Of a stretch of 44,702 bases of DNA, positions 22,025 through 31,433 are shown piece after piece; the first letter of the stretch is position 1, and each line of letters opens with the position of its first letter. The DNA is from Eubacterium sp. UBA3279. GTDB taxonomy: Bacteria; Bacillota; Clostridia; Lachnospirales; Lachnospiraceae. The notes under the pieces were generated by a model. It had not been told where the DNA came from. It was given only the letters and a program-made list of their open reading frames with translations, and searched no databases. The DNA lies in assembly GCA_002361775.1 (NCBI GenBank), contig DETV01000073.1, positions 1 to 44,702 of the forward strand, read 5' to 3'. Both the position numbers and the translations under genes were made by a program.

Positions 22025-22933
22025 GAGTCCCAGGAGTAAAGTCCAGAGAGCAGTGATAAGTTTTCCAATAAAATAATTTGTAATGGATAAGGGAGTGCCA
22101 TTTAGCATTCCCTTTGTTTGTGCAAGGGCTGAAATTCCTCCAAAGGAAGTAATGGTGAGAACCGACAGATATTTTGCGCTTATACTCAGAGAAGAAGCTG
22201 CGATTTCGTGGATTCCCGTAGTGATTTCCACGATACCGGGAAGAAATAGCGCCAGTCCCGGAAAGGAACCGGTACATTGAAGTATCATGGATGCCCCGAT
22301 AGAAAAAAGAATGATATATCCTCCTAACCGGGTAATTGTTTCAAATCCATTCATGATCGAGCTGTCGATCAGCCTGGTAAAAGAAGCGCGAAGGGAAGCT
22401 TTTTCTTCTTGTACAGAGTCCTCGATCTGAAATCGATGGTATATAATGCGGAAAAGGAAAGAGGTCAGGAAAGAGGAGGTATATAAAATGCAGAAGGTGG
22501 CCAGAGTATATCCTTGCAGGTTCAGGTTGTTCAGTAAAATGTAAGAAGTTACGAACATGGGGCTGGCATTATTGGAGAAGGTGAGAAGATACTGGGCTTC
22601 ATTTTGGGAAATTTTGTTTTCCCGGTACAGATCCGCAGTTAATTTGGCGCCCATGGGATATCCGCAGAATAAGCCTAAAAACAGGGCATAGCCTCCATAG
22701 GGAGATAGCCCCAGAAATTTTCGGAAAAAGAACCGAAAATGATTGAGCAGCCGGGGAATCAATCCGGTATGTATGAGAAAATCAGAAAGAATTAAAAACG
22801 GGAGCAGAGAAGGCAGTACGGTATGAAACCACAGGTTCAGACCATTTACAGAAGCCAGAAAGGCTTTCTGAGGGAAGAAAAGAAGATACCCCAGCGCAGC
22901 TAAAATCATGGAAAAGATGCATAGACGTTTCAT
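21995..22933 (-). CDS. ylbJ: YlbJ-type sporulation integral membrane protein
   Basis: The 312-residue protein has about eight hydrophobic segments and the nucleoside-recognition/gate fold typical of YlbJ. Recognisable parts are LWFHTVLPSLLPFLILSDF (near residue 35), GLFCGYPMGAKLTADLY, and SNNASPMFVTSYILLN. YlbJ is needed for making mature, resistant spores and has been tied to dipicolinic acid accumulation in Bacillus. Synteny with rsmD and coaD supports the assignment. It is convergent with, and overlaps by 30 bases, the coiled-coil gene. The start ATG follows AGGAGG on the minus strand. Confidence 0.85.
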   Translation of the reverse strand: MKRLCIFSMILAALGYLLFFPQKAFLASVNGLNLWFHTVLPSLLPFLILSDFLIHTGLIPRLLNHFRFFFRKFLGLSPYGGYALFLGLFCGYPMGAKLTADLYRENKISQNEAQYLLTFSNNASPMFVTSYILLNNLNLQGYTLATFCILYTSSFLTSFLFRIIYHRFQIEDSVQEEKASLRASFTRLIDSSIMNGFETITRLGGYIILFSIGASMILQCTGSFPGLALFLPGIVEITTGIHEIAASSLSISAKYLSVLTITSFGGISALAQTKGMLNGTPLSITNYFIGKLITALWTLLLGLLFLVIQSII

Positions 22934-23025
22934 TTATTATCCTCCTGTATTAAGAGTGGTTTGTGTTTCGGGATAGTACCGTGAGAACAGTAACCGACAG
23001 CCGGTTACTTTATATTATATATGCC

Positions 23026-23054
23026 TTGATTTTTTGATTTAGATATGACAAAAT
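23026..23054 (+). promoter_or_regulatory. Candidate promoter of pepD
   Basis: TTGATT (23026-23031) and CAAAAT (23049-23054) at 17 bases, placed 25 bases before the start codon of pepD. It is the best fit in the short gap between divergent ylbJ and pepD; other AT-rich boxes compete. Confidence 0.35.
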
Positions 23055-23078
23055 GAATTTGAATGGAGGTCGATAAAG

Positions 23079-24530
23079 ATGGCAGTGTTAAGTGGTTTAA
23101 AACCGGAAAAAGTATTCGGATATTTTGAAGAATTGTGTAAAATTCCTCATGGTTCAGGTAATACAAAAGAAATCAGTGATTATCTGGTGGCATTTGCAAA
23201 AGAAAGAAATCTGAAGGTTTATCAGGATGAATATAATAATGTGGTTATTTACAAGCCGGCGTCTGAAGGCTATGAAGCTGCTCCTGTGACTATTCTTCAG
23301 GGACATTGTGATATGGTAGCTGAGAAAACACCGGAATCATCCCATGATTTTGAAAAAGATGGTTTGAAACTGATGATAGAAGGAGACTATATTACTGCAG
23401 ATCAGACTACTTTAGGAGGGGATGATGGAATTGCTGTGGCTTATATGATGGCGATTCTTGATGATGATACGCTGAAGCATCCTGCTTTGGAGTGTGTGAT
23501 CACCACAGATGAAGAGATAGGACTTTTGGGAGCGAAGGATCTGGATGCTTCAGTATTGCAGGGAAAATATATGATTAATCTGGACTCTGAAGAAGAGGGA
23601 TATCTCTGGATCAGTTGCGCAGGAGGCCAGACAGGTATCAGCGAGATTCCTTTATCTTTCCGGGAAGTGGAAGGAGAAGTCCTGGAAGTTGTGATTGACG
23701 GTCTTGTTGGAGGCCATTCCGGAGCTGAGATTGATAAAAACCGGGCAAACGCCAACAAATTAATGGGACGTTTTCTTTATGAACTGGGACAGAAAACAAT
23801 GTTTACTCTGGCTGAGCTGGAGGGTGGAACAAAAGATAATGCCATAACAAGAAAATGCAAAGCTGTGCTGGTTCTTGAGGAAGAGGATAGAAAGACAGCA
23901 GAAGAATTTGCTGCTTCCTATCAGGAGAATCTGAGAAAAGAATATAGCGGCACAGACGATAATATTACAGTGAATATGGTATCTCAGGGAACAAAAACAA
24001 TTTCAGCATTGGATATGATGAGCAAAGAAAAAACAGTATTCTTTTTGATGAATATTCCTTATGGAATCGAAAAAATGAGCGGAGAAATTGAAGGCCTTGT
24101 AGAAACTTCCAATAATATCGGAGTTTTGAGAATAGAAGAAGGATTTTTAGTTTCTTCCTGTGGTATTCGAAGTTCTGTGGGCAGCGCTAAACAATTTGTC
24201 TCAGAAAAAATCCAGTATCTTACAGAGTTTTTAGGAGGGGAATACACAGTTGTAGGCGATTATCCTGCCTGGGAATATAAGAAGGATTCTGCATTAAGAG
24301 AACTGATGGCAGATGTGTATCGTGATCTTTTTGGGAAAGAGGCGAATGTAAAGGCGATTCATGCAGGACTGGAATGTGGTCTGTTTTATGATAAGATTCC
24401 GGGATTGGATTGTGTTTCATTTGGACCGTCCATGCAGGATATTCATACTACAGAAGAAAAACTTTCCATTTCTTCTACTGCAAGAATGTGGGAGTATCTG
24501 GTGAAGGTTTTAGAGAGTATTAAAGAGTAA
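23079..24530 (+). CDS. pepD: Aminoacyl-histidine dipeptidase (M20C, PepD family)
   Basis: The 483-residue protein is a cytosolic zinc dipeptidase of the M20C family (carnosinase-like, cleaving Xaa-His dipeptides). The metal-binding and catalytic motifs are QGHCDMV (His76, Asp78), GGDDGIAVAY (Asp115-Asp116) and TTDEEIGLLG (Glu145-Glu146). The dimerisation domain opens with GLVGGHSGAEI, and HAGLECGLF near the C-terminus is the last ligand region. Length fits. It is preceded by GGAGG and followed by a strong terminator, so it is monocistronic. It probably serves peptide use. Confidence 0.93.
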   Translation: MAVLSGLKPEKVFGYFEELCKIPHGSGNTKEISDYLVAFAKERNLKVYQDEYNNVVIYKPASEGYEAAPVTILQGHCDMVAEKTPESSHDFEKDGLKLMIEGDYITADQTTLGGDDGIAVAYMMAILDDDTLKHPALECVITTDEEIGLLGAKDLDASVLQGKYMINLDSEEEGYLWISCAGGQTGISEIPLSFREVEGEVLEVVIDGLVGGHSGAEIDKNRANANKLMGRFLYELGQKTMFTLAELEGGTKDNAITRKCKAVLVLEEEDRKTAEEFAASYQENLRKEYSGTDDNITVNMVSQGTKTISALDMMSKEKTVFFLMNIPYGIEKMSGEIEGLVETSNNIGVLRIEEGFLVSSCGIRSSVGSAKQFVSEKIQYLTEFLGGEYTVVGDYPAWEYKKDSALRELMADVYRDLFGKEANVKAIHAGLECGLFYDKIPGLDCVSFGPSMQDIHTTEEKLSISSTARMWEYLVKVLESIKE

Positions 24531-24541
24531 TAAATAACTAA

Positions 24542-24600
24542 AAAATGGAGTTGTCGCATTAAAATCATCCGGAAATGATTAAAGCGATAACTCCATTTTC
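24542..24600 (+). terminator. Intrinsic terminator of pepD
   Basis: A stem of 16 bp pairs AAAATGGAGTTGTCGC with the arm ending in ACTCCATTTT (one G-U pair), capped by ATCAT/ATGAT. The right arm ends in a short U-run. It overlaps the end of the decayed ATPase remnant on the other strand. Confidence 0.85.
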
Positions 24601-24810
24601 GTTATGGCTGTCAATCTTCAAACAGGAATAAATGTTCTGAAAAGGTTTCAGAGCAATCCCGTCTATTTCTATAGTACCCCGGGTGGGAATATAGTAGCCA
24701 AGAAGTAAATTGACTGCTGTAATTTTTCCGCATCCGCTGGGGCCTTTCCAGAGGTATTTCTTTCCCTTTTCCAGAACAGTATGAAAATCCTCCAGAACGG
24801 GAGACTGATT
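24565..24810 (-). pseudogene. Decayed ABC transporter ATPase fragment
   Basis: The minus strand encodes a continuous run of about 80 codons with VLEDFHTVLEKGKKYLWKGP and then SGCGKITAVNLLLGYYIPTR, a recognisable beta strand and Walker A (GPSGCGK) of an ABC-ATPase, continuing as GTIEIDG and ending at a stop (24565-24567). There is no signature, Walker B or start codon with a ribosome site. Walker A reads GKIT rather than GKST. It is a remnant of a domain that would normally exceed 200 residues. It fills the 341-base gap between pepD and the peptidase; nothing else coding is seen there. Confidence 0.7.
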
Positions 24811-24871
24811 GTCAAAATGTGTTCTAAAAATGAAAAAAGAAGCATAAGATATAAAGGATTGGGGTGATGGA

Positions 24872-25720
24872 TTGAAAAAATTTTTCAGACTGTGCCTGCT
24901 TTTATTGTGTCTTGTGTTCTTTCAGGAAATCCTGTTTTCCCGTATTGTGGATTATTCCATATGCAGGAAACTGCAGGAGCATATGGAGGAGACAGAAGAA
25001 TTTCGTCAGATGAAGATCAGTCCGGATAATTGGAAAAAAATACAGAAATTTTCTCAGGAAGAAGCATTGGATTTTTCAGAATGTCTGGCAGCTCTGATGG
25101 TGGAATATGATTTTTCTCTGGACAGAAAAATAAATTTTTCTTCTGGTCGTTTAAAAAGGAATCTTTCACTTTATCAGGAAAAAAAGCCTGATGCTTTTAA
25201 AGATTTAGCTGCTGCTTATAAAAAGATTATATGGGATCTGGTATATTTTCCTGTAGCTGCGCCATCGGGAGAAGAAGAATTTTTCTTTGAAAACGGATAT
25301 GGAACTCCCCGGCACTATGGGGGGAAACGAACCCATGAGGGAATTGATATTTTTGGAAAAAAAGATGAAAGCGGTTATTATCCGGTGATAAGTATAAGCG
25401 CAGGAGTCGTGGAACAGGTGGGATGGCTGCCCCTGGGTGGATACCGGGTGGGTATAAGAAGTCCGGAAGGATGTTATTTTTATTACGCCCATTTGTCTTC
25501 TTATGGAAAAAATTTCCGTGTAGGAGACAGGATTTATCCAGGTGAATTTCTGGGATTGATGGGAGATACGGGATATGGACCGGAGGGGACCAGCGGATGT
25601 TTTCCTGTACATCTTCATCTGGGGATTTACATAGAAGACAGGAACAAAGAAGAAATGAGCATCAACCCCTATTCTCTGTTGGTACTTTTGGAGAATCAAA
25701 TACAGCAGTATCAATATTGA
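24872..25720 (+). CDS. M23 family metallopeptidase, membrane-anchored or secreted
   Basis: The 282-residue protein starts at TTG 24872 after GGGGTGATGG. It opens with a signal or anchor (KKFFRLCLLLLCLVFFQEIL, 2-21). The peptidase domain is at about 140-260, with zinc ligands in RTHEGIDIFG (His155, Asp159) and the HLHLG motif (His247, His249), plus YAHLSSYGK. M23 enzymes cut peptidoglycan cross-links and often act in division or sporulation. The residues are intact, so it should be active. The N-terminal 120 residues are helical and of unknown role. It lies between the remnant and the relQ-like gene, and may share that gene's control. Confidence 0.85.
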   Translation: MKKFFRLCLLLLCLVFFQEILFSRIVDYSICRKLQEHMEETEEFRQMKISPDNWKKIQKFSQEEALDFSECLAALMVEYDFSLDRKINFSSGRLKRNLSLYQEKKPDAFKDLAAAYKKIIWDLVYFPVAAPSGEEEFFFENGYGTPRHYGGKRTHEGIDIFGKKDESGYYPVISISAGVVEQVGWLPLGGYRVGIRSPEGCYFYYAHLSSYGKNFRVGDRIYPGEFLGLMGDTGYGPEGTSGCFPVHLHLGIYIEDRNKEEMSINPYSLLVLLENQIQQYQY

Positions 25721-25737
25721 GAGATTTATGTTATAAT
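25709..25737 (+). promoter_or_regulatory. Candidate promoter of the (p)ppGpp synthetase gene
   Basis: Perfect TATAAT (25732-25737) with a poor -35 box TATCAA (25709-25714), overlapping the end of the peptidase gene. Confidence 0.45.
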
Positions 25738-25794
25738 TTACAGGTAAGAATTACCGACTTGAATTTGAAGACAGAATAAGGAGAGGGAAACAGT

Positions 25795-26613
25795 ATGGAA
25801 ATACAATTATGGCGCGAGATATTAAGCCCATATGAACTGGCCGTGAAAGAGCTGGTGGAAAAATTTAACCATCTTATCAGAGAACACAGGGAGAGAGGCT
25901 TATATTCTCCTATTGAGCAGGTTACGGGCAGAGTAAAAAGTGTGACCAGTATTCTGGAAAAAATGAAGCGTAAGGAAATTCCTTTTGAAGAACTGGAAGA
26001 TCAGGTGGAAGATATTGCGGGGGTGCGTATTATCTGCCAGTTCGTGGAGGATATACAAAGAGTTGCCGATTTGATCGCACATCGTTCCGATATGGAAATT
26101 AAATGTGAAAAAGATTATATCACTCATATGAAAGAAAGTGGTTACCGCAGTTATCATCTGGTGATTTATTATCAGGTGGAAACAATTAACGGTCCGAAAA
26201 AATTGCAGGCGGAGATTCAGATCAGAACGATGGCTATGAATTTCTGGGCAACTATTGAACATTCGCTGCAGTATAAATATAAAACTAATATACCGCCTCA
26301 TGTGAAGGAACGTCTTTCTAAAGCAGCGGATGCGATTATTGCATTGGATCATGAGATGTCCTCAGTGAGAAGTGAGATTATGAATGCTCAGAATTCTTCT
26401 CTGATTCAGAGAAACCTTGTGATGGATATTCTCAGTAATATTGAGAATCTTTATCAGAAATCAAATAAACGGGAAGTGGAAAAGATTCAGACGGAGTTTT
26501 ACCGGATTTATGCTTCCAATGATTTACAGCAATTAAAGCGTTTTCATCAACAACTGGACATTATTGCAGAAGGCTACCGGGCTCAGGCAGTCACCAGCGA
26601 GATGGAAGAGTGA
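25795..26613 (+). CDS. relQ: Small alarmone synthetase, RelQ/YjbM type
   Basis: The 272-residue protein holds a RelA/SpoT nucleotidyltransferase domain without the hydrolase domain. It makes (p)ppGpp from ATP and GDP or GTP. Conserved parts are YSPIEQVTGRVKSVTSILEKM, EDIAGVRIICQFVEDI, the substrate loop KESGYRSYHLVI, and AEIQIRTMAMNFWATIEHSL with the YKYK segment. RelQ proteins are usually about 210 residues; here a C-terminal helical extension of some 60 residues is added. The N-terminal WREILSPYELAVKEL helix is typical of the YjbM group. It precedes an rRNA methyltransferase gene and has its own promoter. Confidence 0.9.
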   Translation: MEIQLWREILSPYELAVKELVEKFNHLIREHRERGLYSPIEQVTGRVKSVTSILEKMKRKEIPFEELEDQVEDIAGVRIICQFVEDIQRVADLIAHRSDMEIKCEKDYITHMKESGYRSYHLVIYYQVETINGPKKLQAEIQIRTMAMNFWATIEHSLQYKYKTNIPPHVKERLSKAADAIIALDHEMSSVRSEIMNAQNSSLIQRNLVMDILSNIENLYQKSNKREVEKIQTEFYRIYASNDLQQLKRFHQQLDIIAEGYRAQAVTSEMEE

Positions 26614-26642
26614 AAGAATATTATGACAAAGGATAAGACAGG

Positions 26643-27992
26643 ATGAATTTACCGATAGAATTTGAAAATGAAATGAGGAATCTTCTGGGGGAGGAATTTC
26701 CAGCTTTTATGGAAAGTTATCAGGAGGTTCCTCAGAGTGGGCTGAGAGTAAACAGATATAAGATTTCTCCGGAAAAGTTTCGGGAAAAAGCGCCTTTTCC
26801 ATTGACGCCGGTGGAATGGATTCAAAATGGATTTACTTATCAGAATGCAGTACCTTCGAAAGATCCTTATTATTATGCAGGTTTATATTATCTTCAGGAA
26901 CCCAGCGCTATGACGCCGGCAGACCGGCTGGCTCCGGTTCCTGGAGATTTTGTGCTGGATCTTTGTGCGGCGCCGGGAGGAAAGGCTACAGAACTGGGAG
27001 CAAGATTAAAGGGAAAAGGACTTTTGGTGGCAAATGATATCAGTAACAGCAGAGCAAAAGCATTATTGAAAAATCTGGAACTTATGGGTATTCCCAATAT
27101 ATACGTGACCAGTGAGGATCCATGTCGGCTGGTACAGGAATTTCCGGAGTTTTTTGATAAAATCCTGGTAGACGCCCCCTGTTCCGGGGAAGGAATGTTT
27201 CGAAAAGAACCACGGATGATGGCAGACTGGGAAAAACAGGGACCGGAGTATTACAGTAACATACAACGGGAGCTGATTTTGCAGGCGTCAGATATGCTGA
27301 GACCCGGAGGAAAAATGGTGTATTCTACCTGTACCTTCAGTGAAATAGAAAATGAGGGGACGATCCAGTGGCTGCTTTCCCAGCGTCCGGATATGCGTCT
27401 GATTTCCTGCGAACCTTATGAAGGGTTTGCTGACGGAAGAAGAGGGCTGACGGACTGCGTTCGGATTTTTCCGCACCGGATGAAGGGAGAAGGACATTTT
27501 GTCGCGCTTCTTGAAAAGGAAAGCAGCGGGTCTAAGAGAAACATTAAGAAAGAAAGTTCGGACAAACTCCCTGAGGAGGCAGCAGAGTTTTTGAAAAATT
27601 GTCCCCGTTTATGGGAAAATAAAAACCTTATTTTCCGGTTACAGGGTGAACGGTTATATGCAATAGGAAAAGAAGATGGAATGCCGAAAAAACTTCGGTA
27701 TCTTCGAACGGGACTTTATCTGGGAGAGTGTAAAAAGAAAAGATTTGAGCCGTCACAGGCTTTGGCTATGGCGCTGACAGAGGATTCTTATTCTTCCTGT
27801 ATTTCCTTATCCAGGGAAGATGACCGGGTTATTCGTTATCTGAAGGGAGAAACTTTGGGTGTGTCGGATCTTTCTATAAAAAATACCAAAGGCTGGCAGT
27901 TGGTTTGTCTGGAGGGATATCCTCTGGGATGGGGAAAACTGGCAGGAAACAGCCTGAAAAATAAATATTACGCCGGCTGGCGCTGGCAGTAG
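26643..27992 (+). CDS. RsmF/YebU-like rRNA (cytosine-5)-methyltransferase
   Basis: The 449-residue protein is a NOL1/NOP2/Sun family SAM-dependent m5C RNA methyltransferase. Motif I is DLCAAPGGKATELGARL (about 101-117). The two catalytic cysteines are in PCSGEGMF and STCTFSEIENEG. The C-terminal region after about 290 resembles the PUA-like domain of RsmF and ends with a conserved WGKLAGNSLKNKYYAGWRW. It probably modifies 16S rRNA. It is followed after 8 bases by an rsuA-like gene, a further RNA modifier, so they are likely cotranscribed. Confidence 0.9.
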   Translation: MNLPIEFENEMRNLLGEEFPAFMESYQEVPQSGLRVNRYKISPEKFREKAPFPLTPVEWIQNGFTYQNAVPSKDPYYYAGLYYLQEPSAMTPADRLAPVPGDFVLDLCAAPGGKATELGARLKGKGLLVANDISNSRAKALLKNLELMGIPNIYVTSEDPCRLVQEFPEFFDKILVDAPCSGEGMFRKEPRMMADWEKQGPEYYSNIQRELILQASDMLRPGGKMVYSTCTFSEIENEGTIQWLLSQRPDMRLISCEPYEGFADGRRGLTDCVRIFPHRMKGEGHFVALLEKESSGSKRNIKKESSDKLPEEAAEFLKNCPRLWENKNLIFRLQGERLYAIGKEDGMPKKLRYLRTGLYLGECKKKRFEPSQALAMALTEDSYSSCISLSREDDRVIRYLKGETLGVSDLSIKNTKGWQLVCLEGYPLGWGKLAGNSLKNKYYAGWRWQ

Positions 27993-28000
27993 GAGTTTTT

Positions 28001-28732
28001 ATGAGTGATTTTTTACGTTTGGATAAATATTTGGCAGATCTGGGGGTGGGAACCCGCTCTCAGGTCAAACAAATGATACGGAAAAACCAGATCTCTGTTA
28101 ACGGGGAAGCTGCAAAAAAACCAGATCAGAAGATAGACGTATCACAGGACCAGGTGGCTGTCCAGGGAAAAATTTTAAGTTATATAAAAAATAAATATTT
28201 TCTGCTGCATAAACCTTCCGGCTATGTGTCTGCAACAGAAGATTCCCGGGAAAAAACGGTACTTTCTCTTTTGCCGGAAGAGCTGAGAAAAGGATTGTTT
28301 CCTGTGGGGAGGCTGGACAAAGATACGGAAGGGTTACTGTTGCTTACCAATGACGGGGATTTATCTCATCGTCTTTTATCTCCAAAAAAACACGTGGATA
28401 AGACATATTATGCCAGGATTCAGGGACAGGTTTCCAAGGAAGATCAGGAAGCCTTCGCCCAGGGAGTTGATATTGGAGATGAGAAACTGACACTTCCGGC
28501 ACAGTTGAAGATTTTATCCTCCGCAGAGAAATCAGAGATTCTTCTTACTATTCAGGAGGGGCGTTTTCATCAGGTGAAGCGAATGTTTGAAGCCAGAGGG
28601 AAAAAAGTAGTGTATCTGAAAAGAATTTCTATGGGACCTTTGCAATTGCCTCCGGATCTGAACAGGGGAGAGTTTCGTGAACTGACTCAGGGAGAAAAGC
28701 TTTCTCTGGGAGTGGATAAAGAAGAAATATAG
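28001..28732 (+). CDS. RsuA/RluB/E/F family pseudouridine synthase
   Basis: The 243-residue protein has an N-terminal S4 RNA-binding domain (about 1-60, LRLDKYLADLGVGTRSQVKQ) and a pseudouridine synthase domain with the catalytic aspartate Asp106 in GRLDKDTEGLLLLTNDG. The KTYYARIQG segment and the FHQVKRMFEARG motif support the RsuA branch, which acts on single uridines of rRNA. The exact target cannot be told. It follows the m5C methyltransferase gene. Confidence 0.9.
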   Translation: MSDFLRLDKYLADLGVGTRSQVKQMIRKNQISVNGEAAKKPDQKIDVSQDQVAVQGKILSYIKNKYFLLHKPSGYVSATEDSREKTVLSLLPEELRKGLFPVGRLDKDTEGLLLLTNDGDLSHRLLSPKKHVDKTYYARIQGQVSKEDQEAFAQGVDIGDEKLTLPAQLKILSSAEKSEILLTIQEGRFHQVKRMFEARGKKVVYLKRISMGPLQLPPDLNRGEFRELTQGEKLSLGVDKEEI

Positions 28733-28750
28733 CTGGAAAAGGATAAAGGA

Positions 28751-29422
28751 ATGTTACATAATATTAAAGCAGTTTTATTTGATCTGGATGGTACGCTGGT
28801 GGATTCCATGTGGATGTGGAAAGATATTGATATTGAATATCTGGGAAAACGTGGTTTTGAACTTCCGCCCCGGCTGCAAAAAGATATTGAAGGGATGAGT
28901 CTTACAGAGACTGCCACGTATTTTAAAGATAGATTTCAGCTTTCAGATACGCTGGAAGAAATAAAAAAAGAATGGATGGATATGGCGAGGGATAAGTATT
29001 GCCACCAGGTTAAATTGAAACCGGGAGCAAGAGAATTTCTGGAATATTTAAAGTCACACAATATTCGTACCGGAATTGCCAGTTCTAATGGGATAGAACT
29101 GGTGCATGCGGTGCTTAAGGCGCAGAATGTATCCGAATATCTGGATTCCGTTCATACCTGCTGTGATGTGGAGCGGGGAAAACCCCATCCTGATATTTAT
29201 CTTCTTGTGGCGAAGGAACTGGGGGTATCACCCAGGGAATGTCTTGTGTTAGAAGATATTCCCATGGGAATTCTGGCAGGAAAACGGGCAGGAATGAAAA
29301 CCTGCGCGGTGGAGGATGTGTTCAGTCAGGATCAGCGGAAAGAAAAAAGGAAACTGGCTGATTATTATATTAAGGATTACTACGATATTCTGAAAGAAAC
29401 GTATGAGGTGTTGAAACCATGA
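28751..29422 (+). CDS. HAD family phosphatase (beta-phosphoglucomutase-like)
   Basis: The 223-residue protein is a class I HAD hydrolase. Motif I is FDLDGTLVD (Asp11, Asp13), motif II is GIASSNG, and the C-terminal motif LVLEDIPMGILAGKRAGM includes the acidic pair. The cap is the helical subfamily type (about 20-90). Substrates are usually small sugar phosphates; no specific substrate can be named. Its stop overlaps the next start (ATGA, 29419-29422). Confidence 0.88.
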   Translation: MLHNIKAVLFDLDGTLVDSMWMWKDIDIEYLGKRGFELPPRLQKDIEGMSLTETATYFKDRFQLSDTLEEIKKEWMDMARDKYCHQVKLKPGAREFLEYLKSHNIRTGIASSNGIELVHAVLKAQNVSEYLDSVHTCCDVERGKPHPDIYLLVAKELGVSPRECLVLEDIPMGILAGKRAGMKTCAVEDVFSQDQRKEKRKLADYYIKDYYDILKETYEVLKP

Positions 29423-31341
29423 ACAGACAATTTTTACCTGTAACTATGGAAGAATGCAGAGAAAGAGGAATAGAACAAGTGGATTTCGTTTACGTGATCG
29501 GAGATGCTTACGTGGATCATTCCTCTTTTGGACCTGCGATCATCAGCCGGGTTCTGGAAAGCAGAGGGTATTCGGTGGGAATCATAGCGCAGCCGGACTG
29601 GAAAAAAGATGAAAGTATCCGGGTGTTTGGGGAACCGAGACTTGGATTTCTTGTATCGGCAGGAAATATGGATTCCATGGTGAATCATTATACGGTATCA
29701 AAAAAGCACCGACAGAAGGATTCATTTTCACCGGGAGGAAAGATGGGGTTACGGCCAGACCGGGCAGTGATCGTCTATGGAAATCTGATTCGGAGAAGTT
29801 ATAAAAAAACTCCTGTTATTCTGGGAGGAATTGAAGCCAGTCTCCGAAGATTGGGTCATTATGATTACTGGTCAGATCAGGTAAAAAGGAGTGTTCTTTT
29901 GGATGCGGGAGCGGATCTGATTTCTTATGGAATGGGAGAGCGCTCTATTGTAGAGATTGCAGATGCTTTACAAGCCGGAATTGATATAAAAGATATCACT
30001 TTTATACGGGGAACCGTTTATAAAAGTAAAACACTGGATCATATTCCCAACCCTGTTTGTCTGCCGTCTTTTGAAGCGATTCAAAAAGATCGAATGGAGT
30101 ATGCCAGAAGTTTTGCGGTTCAATATAAAAATACAGATCCTTTCCAGGGAGGAACGCTGGTTGAGGATTATGGAAATCAGGGATATATCGTTCAAAATCC
30201 TCCGGCGTATGTGCTGTCAAAGCAGGAAATGGATGACGTTTATGATCTTCCTTATATGCGGACGTATCACCCTATGTATGAAAAAGAAGGGGGAATTCCC
30301 GCTATTGAAGAAATTCGGTTTAGTCTTGCCAGCAACAGAGGATGTTTTGGAAGCTGTAATTTTTGCGCTTTAACCTTTCATCAGGGAAGAATCGTTCAGG
30401 TAAGGAGTCATGAATCTTTATTAAAAGAAGCAGAAGAAATGACAAAAGACCCTAATTTTAAAGGATATATTCATGATGTGGGAGGACCTACTGCAGATTT
30501 TCGTCAGCCTGCCTGTAAAAAGCAACTGACTAAGGGAGCGTGTTCCAACAGGCAGTGTCTTTTTCCAAAACCCTGTCCTAATCTGGAAGCGGATCATGGG
30601 GATTATCTGGCGCTTCTTCGGAAAATCAGAAAAGTACCTGGGGTAAAAAAAGTTTTTATCCGATCAGGAATTCGTTTTGATTACGTTCTGGCAGATAAAA
30701 AATCGCCGTTTCTTCAGGAACTGACAGATTACCATGTAAGCGGACAATTGCGAGTGGCTCCGGAACACGTTTCAGATGTGGTGTTAAAAAAAATGGGGAA
30801 ACCTTCTCATGAAGTTTATCAGGAATTTTTGAAAAAATACCAGTCCTGCTGCAGGAAAAGCGGAAAAGAACAGTATGCGGTTCCGTATTTTATGTCGTCT
30901 CATCCGGGATGCGGCTTAAAAGAAGCAATAGAACTGGCAGAATATATTCGTGATCTGGGATTTACACCGGAGCAGGTACAGGATTTTTATCCTACGCCTT
31001 CTACCATATCCACTTGTATGTACTATACGGGAGTGGATCCTTTAACTATGGAAAAAGTATATGTTCCTAAAAATCCCCATGAAAAGGCCATGCAAAGAGC
31101 GTTAATTCAGTATAAGAATCCGGAAAACCACAGTTTGGTGGAGGAGGCGCTGAAAAAAGGTGGAAGAGAAGATCTTATAGGCTTTGGTCCTAAATGTCTT
31201 TTACGTCCCCTTCGTCATACAGATGGAAAAAAGAGTTATGGAAATTCTGCTTTAAAGTCCGGTACAGAGAAAAAAGCACAGAACAAAGGGAAAAAACGGA
31301 CGATTCGCAATGTTCATAAAAAGAAATCGTCGAAAAAGTAA
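29419..31341 (+). CDS. YgiQ family radical SAM protein
   Basis: The 640-residue protein is of the YgiQ family. It has the N-terminal FLPVTMEECRERG and DYVIGDAYVDHSSF-type segment, and a radical SAM core with the CxxxCxxC motif at Cys309, Cys313 and Cys316 (RGCFGSCNFC). A cysteine-rich region follows (KGACSNRQCLFPKPC). The C-terminal tail is rich in Lys and Arg. Radical SAM enzymes cleave SAM to start radical reactions; the YgiQ reaction is unknown. It overlaps the HAD gene by four bases. Its last bases form an AT-rich inverted repeat (31330-31351). Confidence 0.92.
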   Translation: MNRQFLPVTMEECRERGIEQVDFVYVIGDAYVDHSSFGPAIISRVLESRGYSVGIIAQPDWKKDESIRVFGEPRLGFLVSAGNMDSMVNHYTVSKKHRQKDSFSPGGKMGLRPDRAVIVYGNLIRRSYKKTPVILGGIEASLRRLGHYDYWSDQVKRSVLLDAGADLISYGMGERSIVEIADALQAGIDIKDITFIRGTVYKSKTLDHIPNPVCLPSFEAIQKDRMEYARSFAVQYKNTDPFQGGTLVEDYGNQGYIVQNPPAYVLSKQEMDDVYDLPYMRTYHPMYEKEGGIPAIEEIRFSLASNRGCFGSCNFCALTFHQGRIVQVRSHESLLKEAEEMTKDPNFKGYIHDVGGPTADFRQPACKKQLTKGACSNRQCLFPKPCPNLEADHGDYLALLRKIRKVPGVKKVFIRSGIRFDYVLADKKSPFLQELTDYHVSGQLRVAPEHVSDVVLKKMGKPSHEVYQEFLKKYQSCCRKSGKEQYAVPYFMSSHPGCGLKEAIELAEYIRDLGFTPEQVQDFYPTPSTISTCMYYTGVDPLTMEKVYVPKNPHEKAMQRALIQYKNPENHSLVEEALKKGGREDLIGFGPKCLLRPLRHTDGKKSYGNSALKSGTEKKAQNKGKKRTIRNVHKKKSSKK

Positions 31342-31368
31342 ACTTTTTCGAAAAATTATCAAAATCTA

Positions 31369-31397
31369 TTGGTAAAGAGAGCAGAATTTGGTAAAAT
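31369..31397 (+). promoter_or_regulatory. Promoter upstream of the small membrane protein gene
   Basis: TTGGTA (31369-31374) and TAAAAT (31392-31397) at 17 bases, shortly after the ygiQ stop codon. It probably serves the genes from 31434 to recU. Confidence 0.55.
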
Positions 31398-31433
31398 AGC
31401 TTTCGTGAAAAAAGATACATGAAAGGACAAAAT

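Noticed and set aside
31330..31351. Inverted repeat TCGAAAAAGT/ACTTTTTCGA at the end of the ygiQ-like gene as a terminator
   Set aside because: It is AT-rich with weak pairing and no U-tract on the plus strand, and the left arm is coding sequence.
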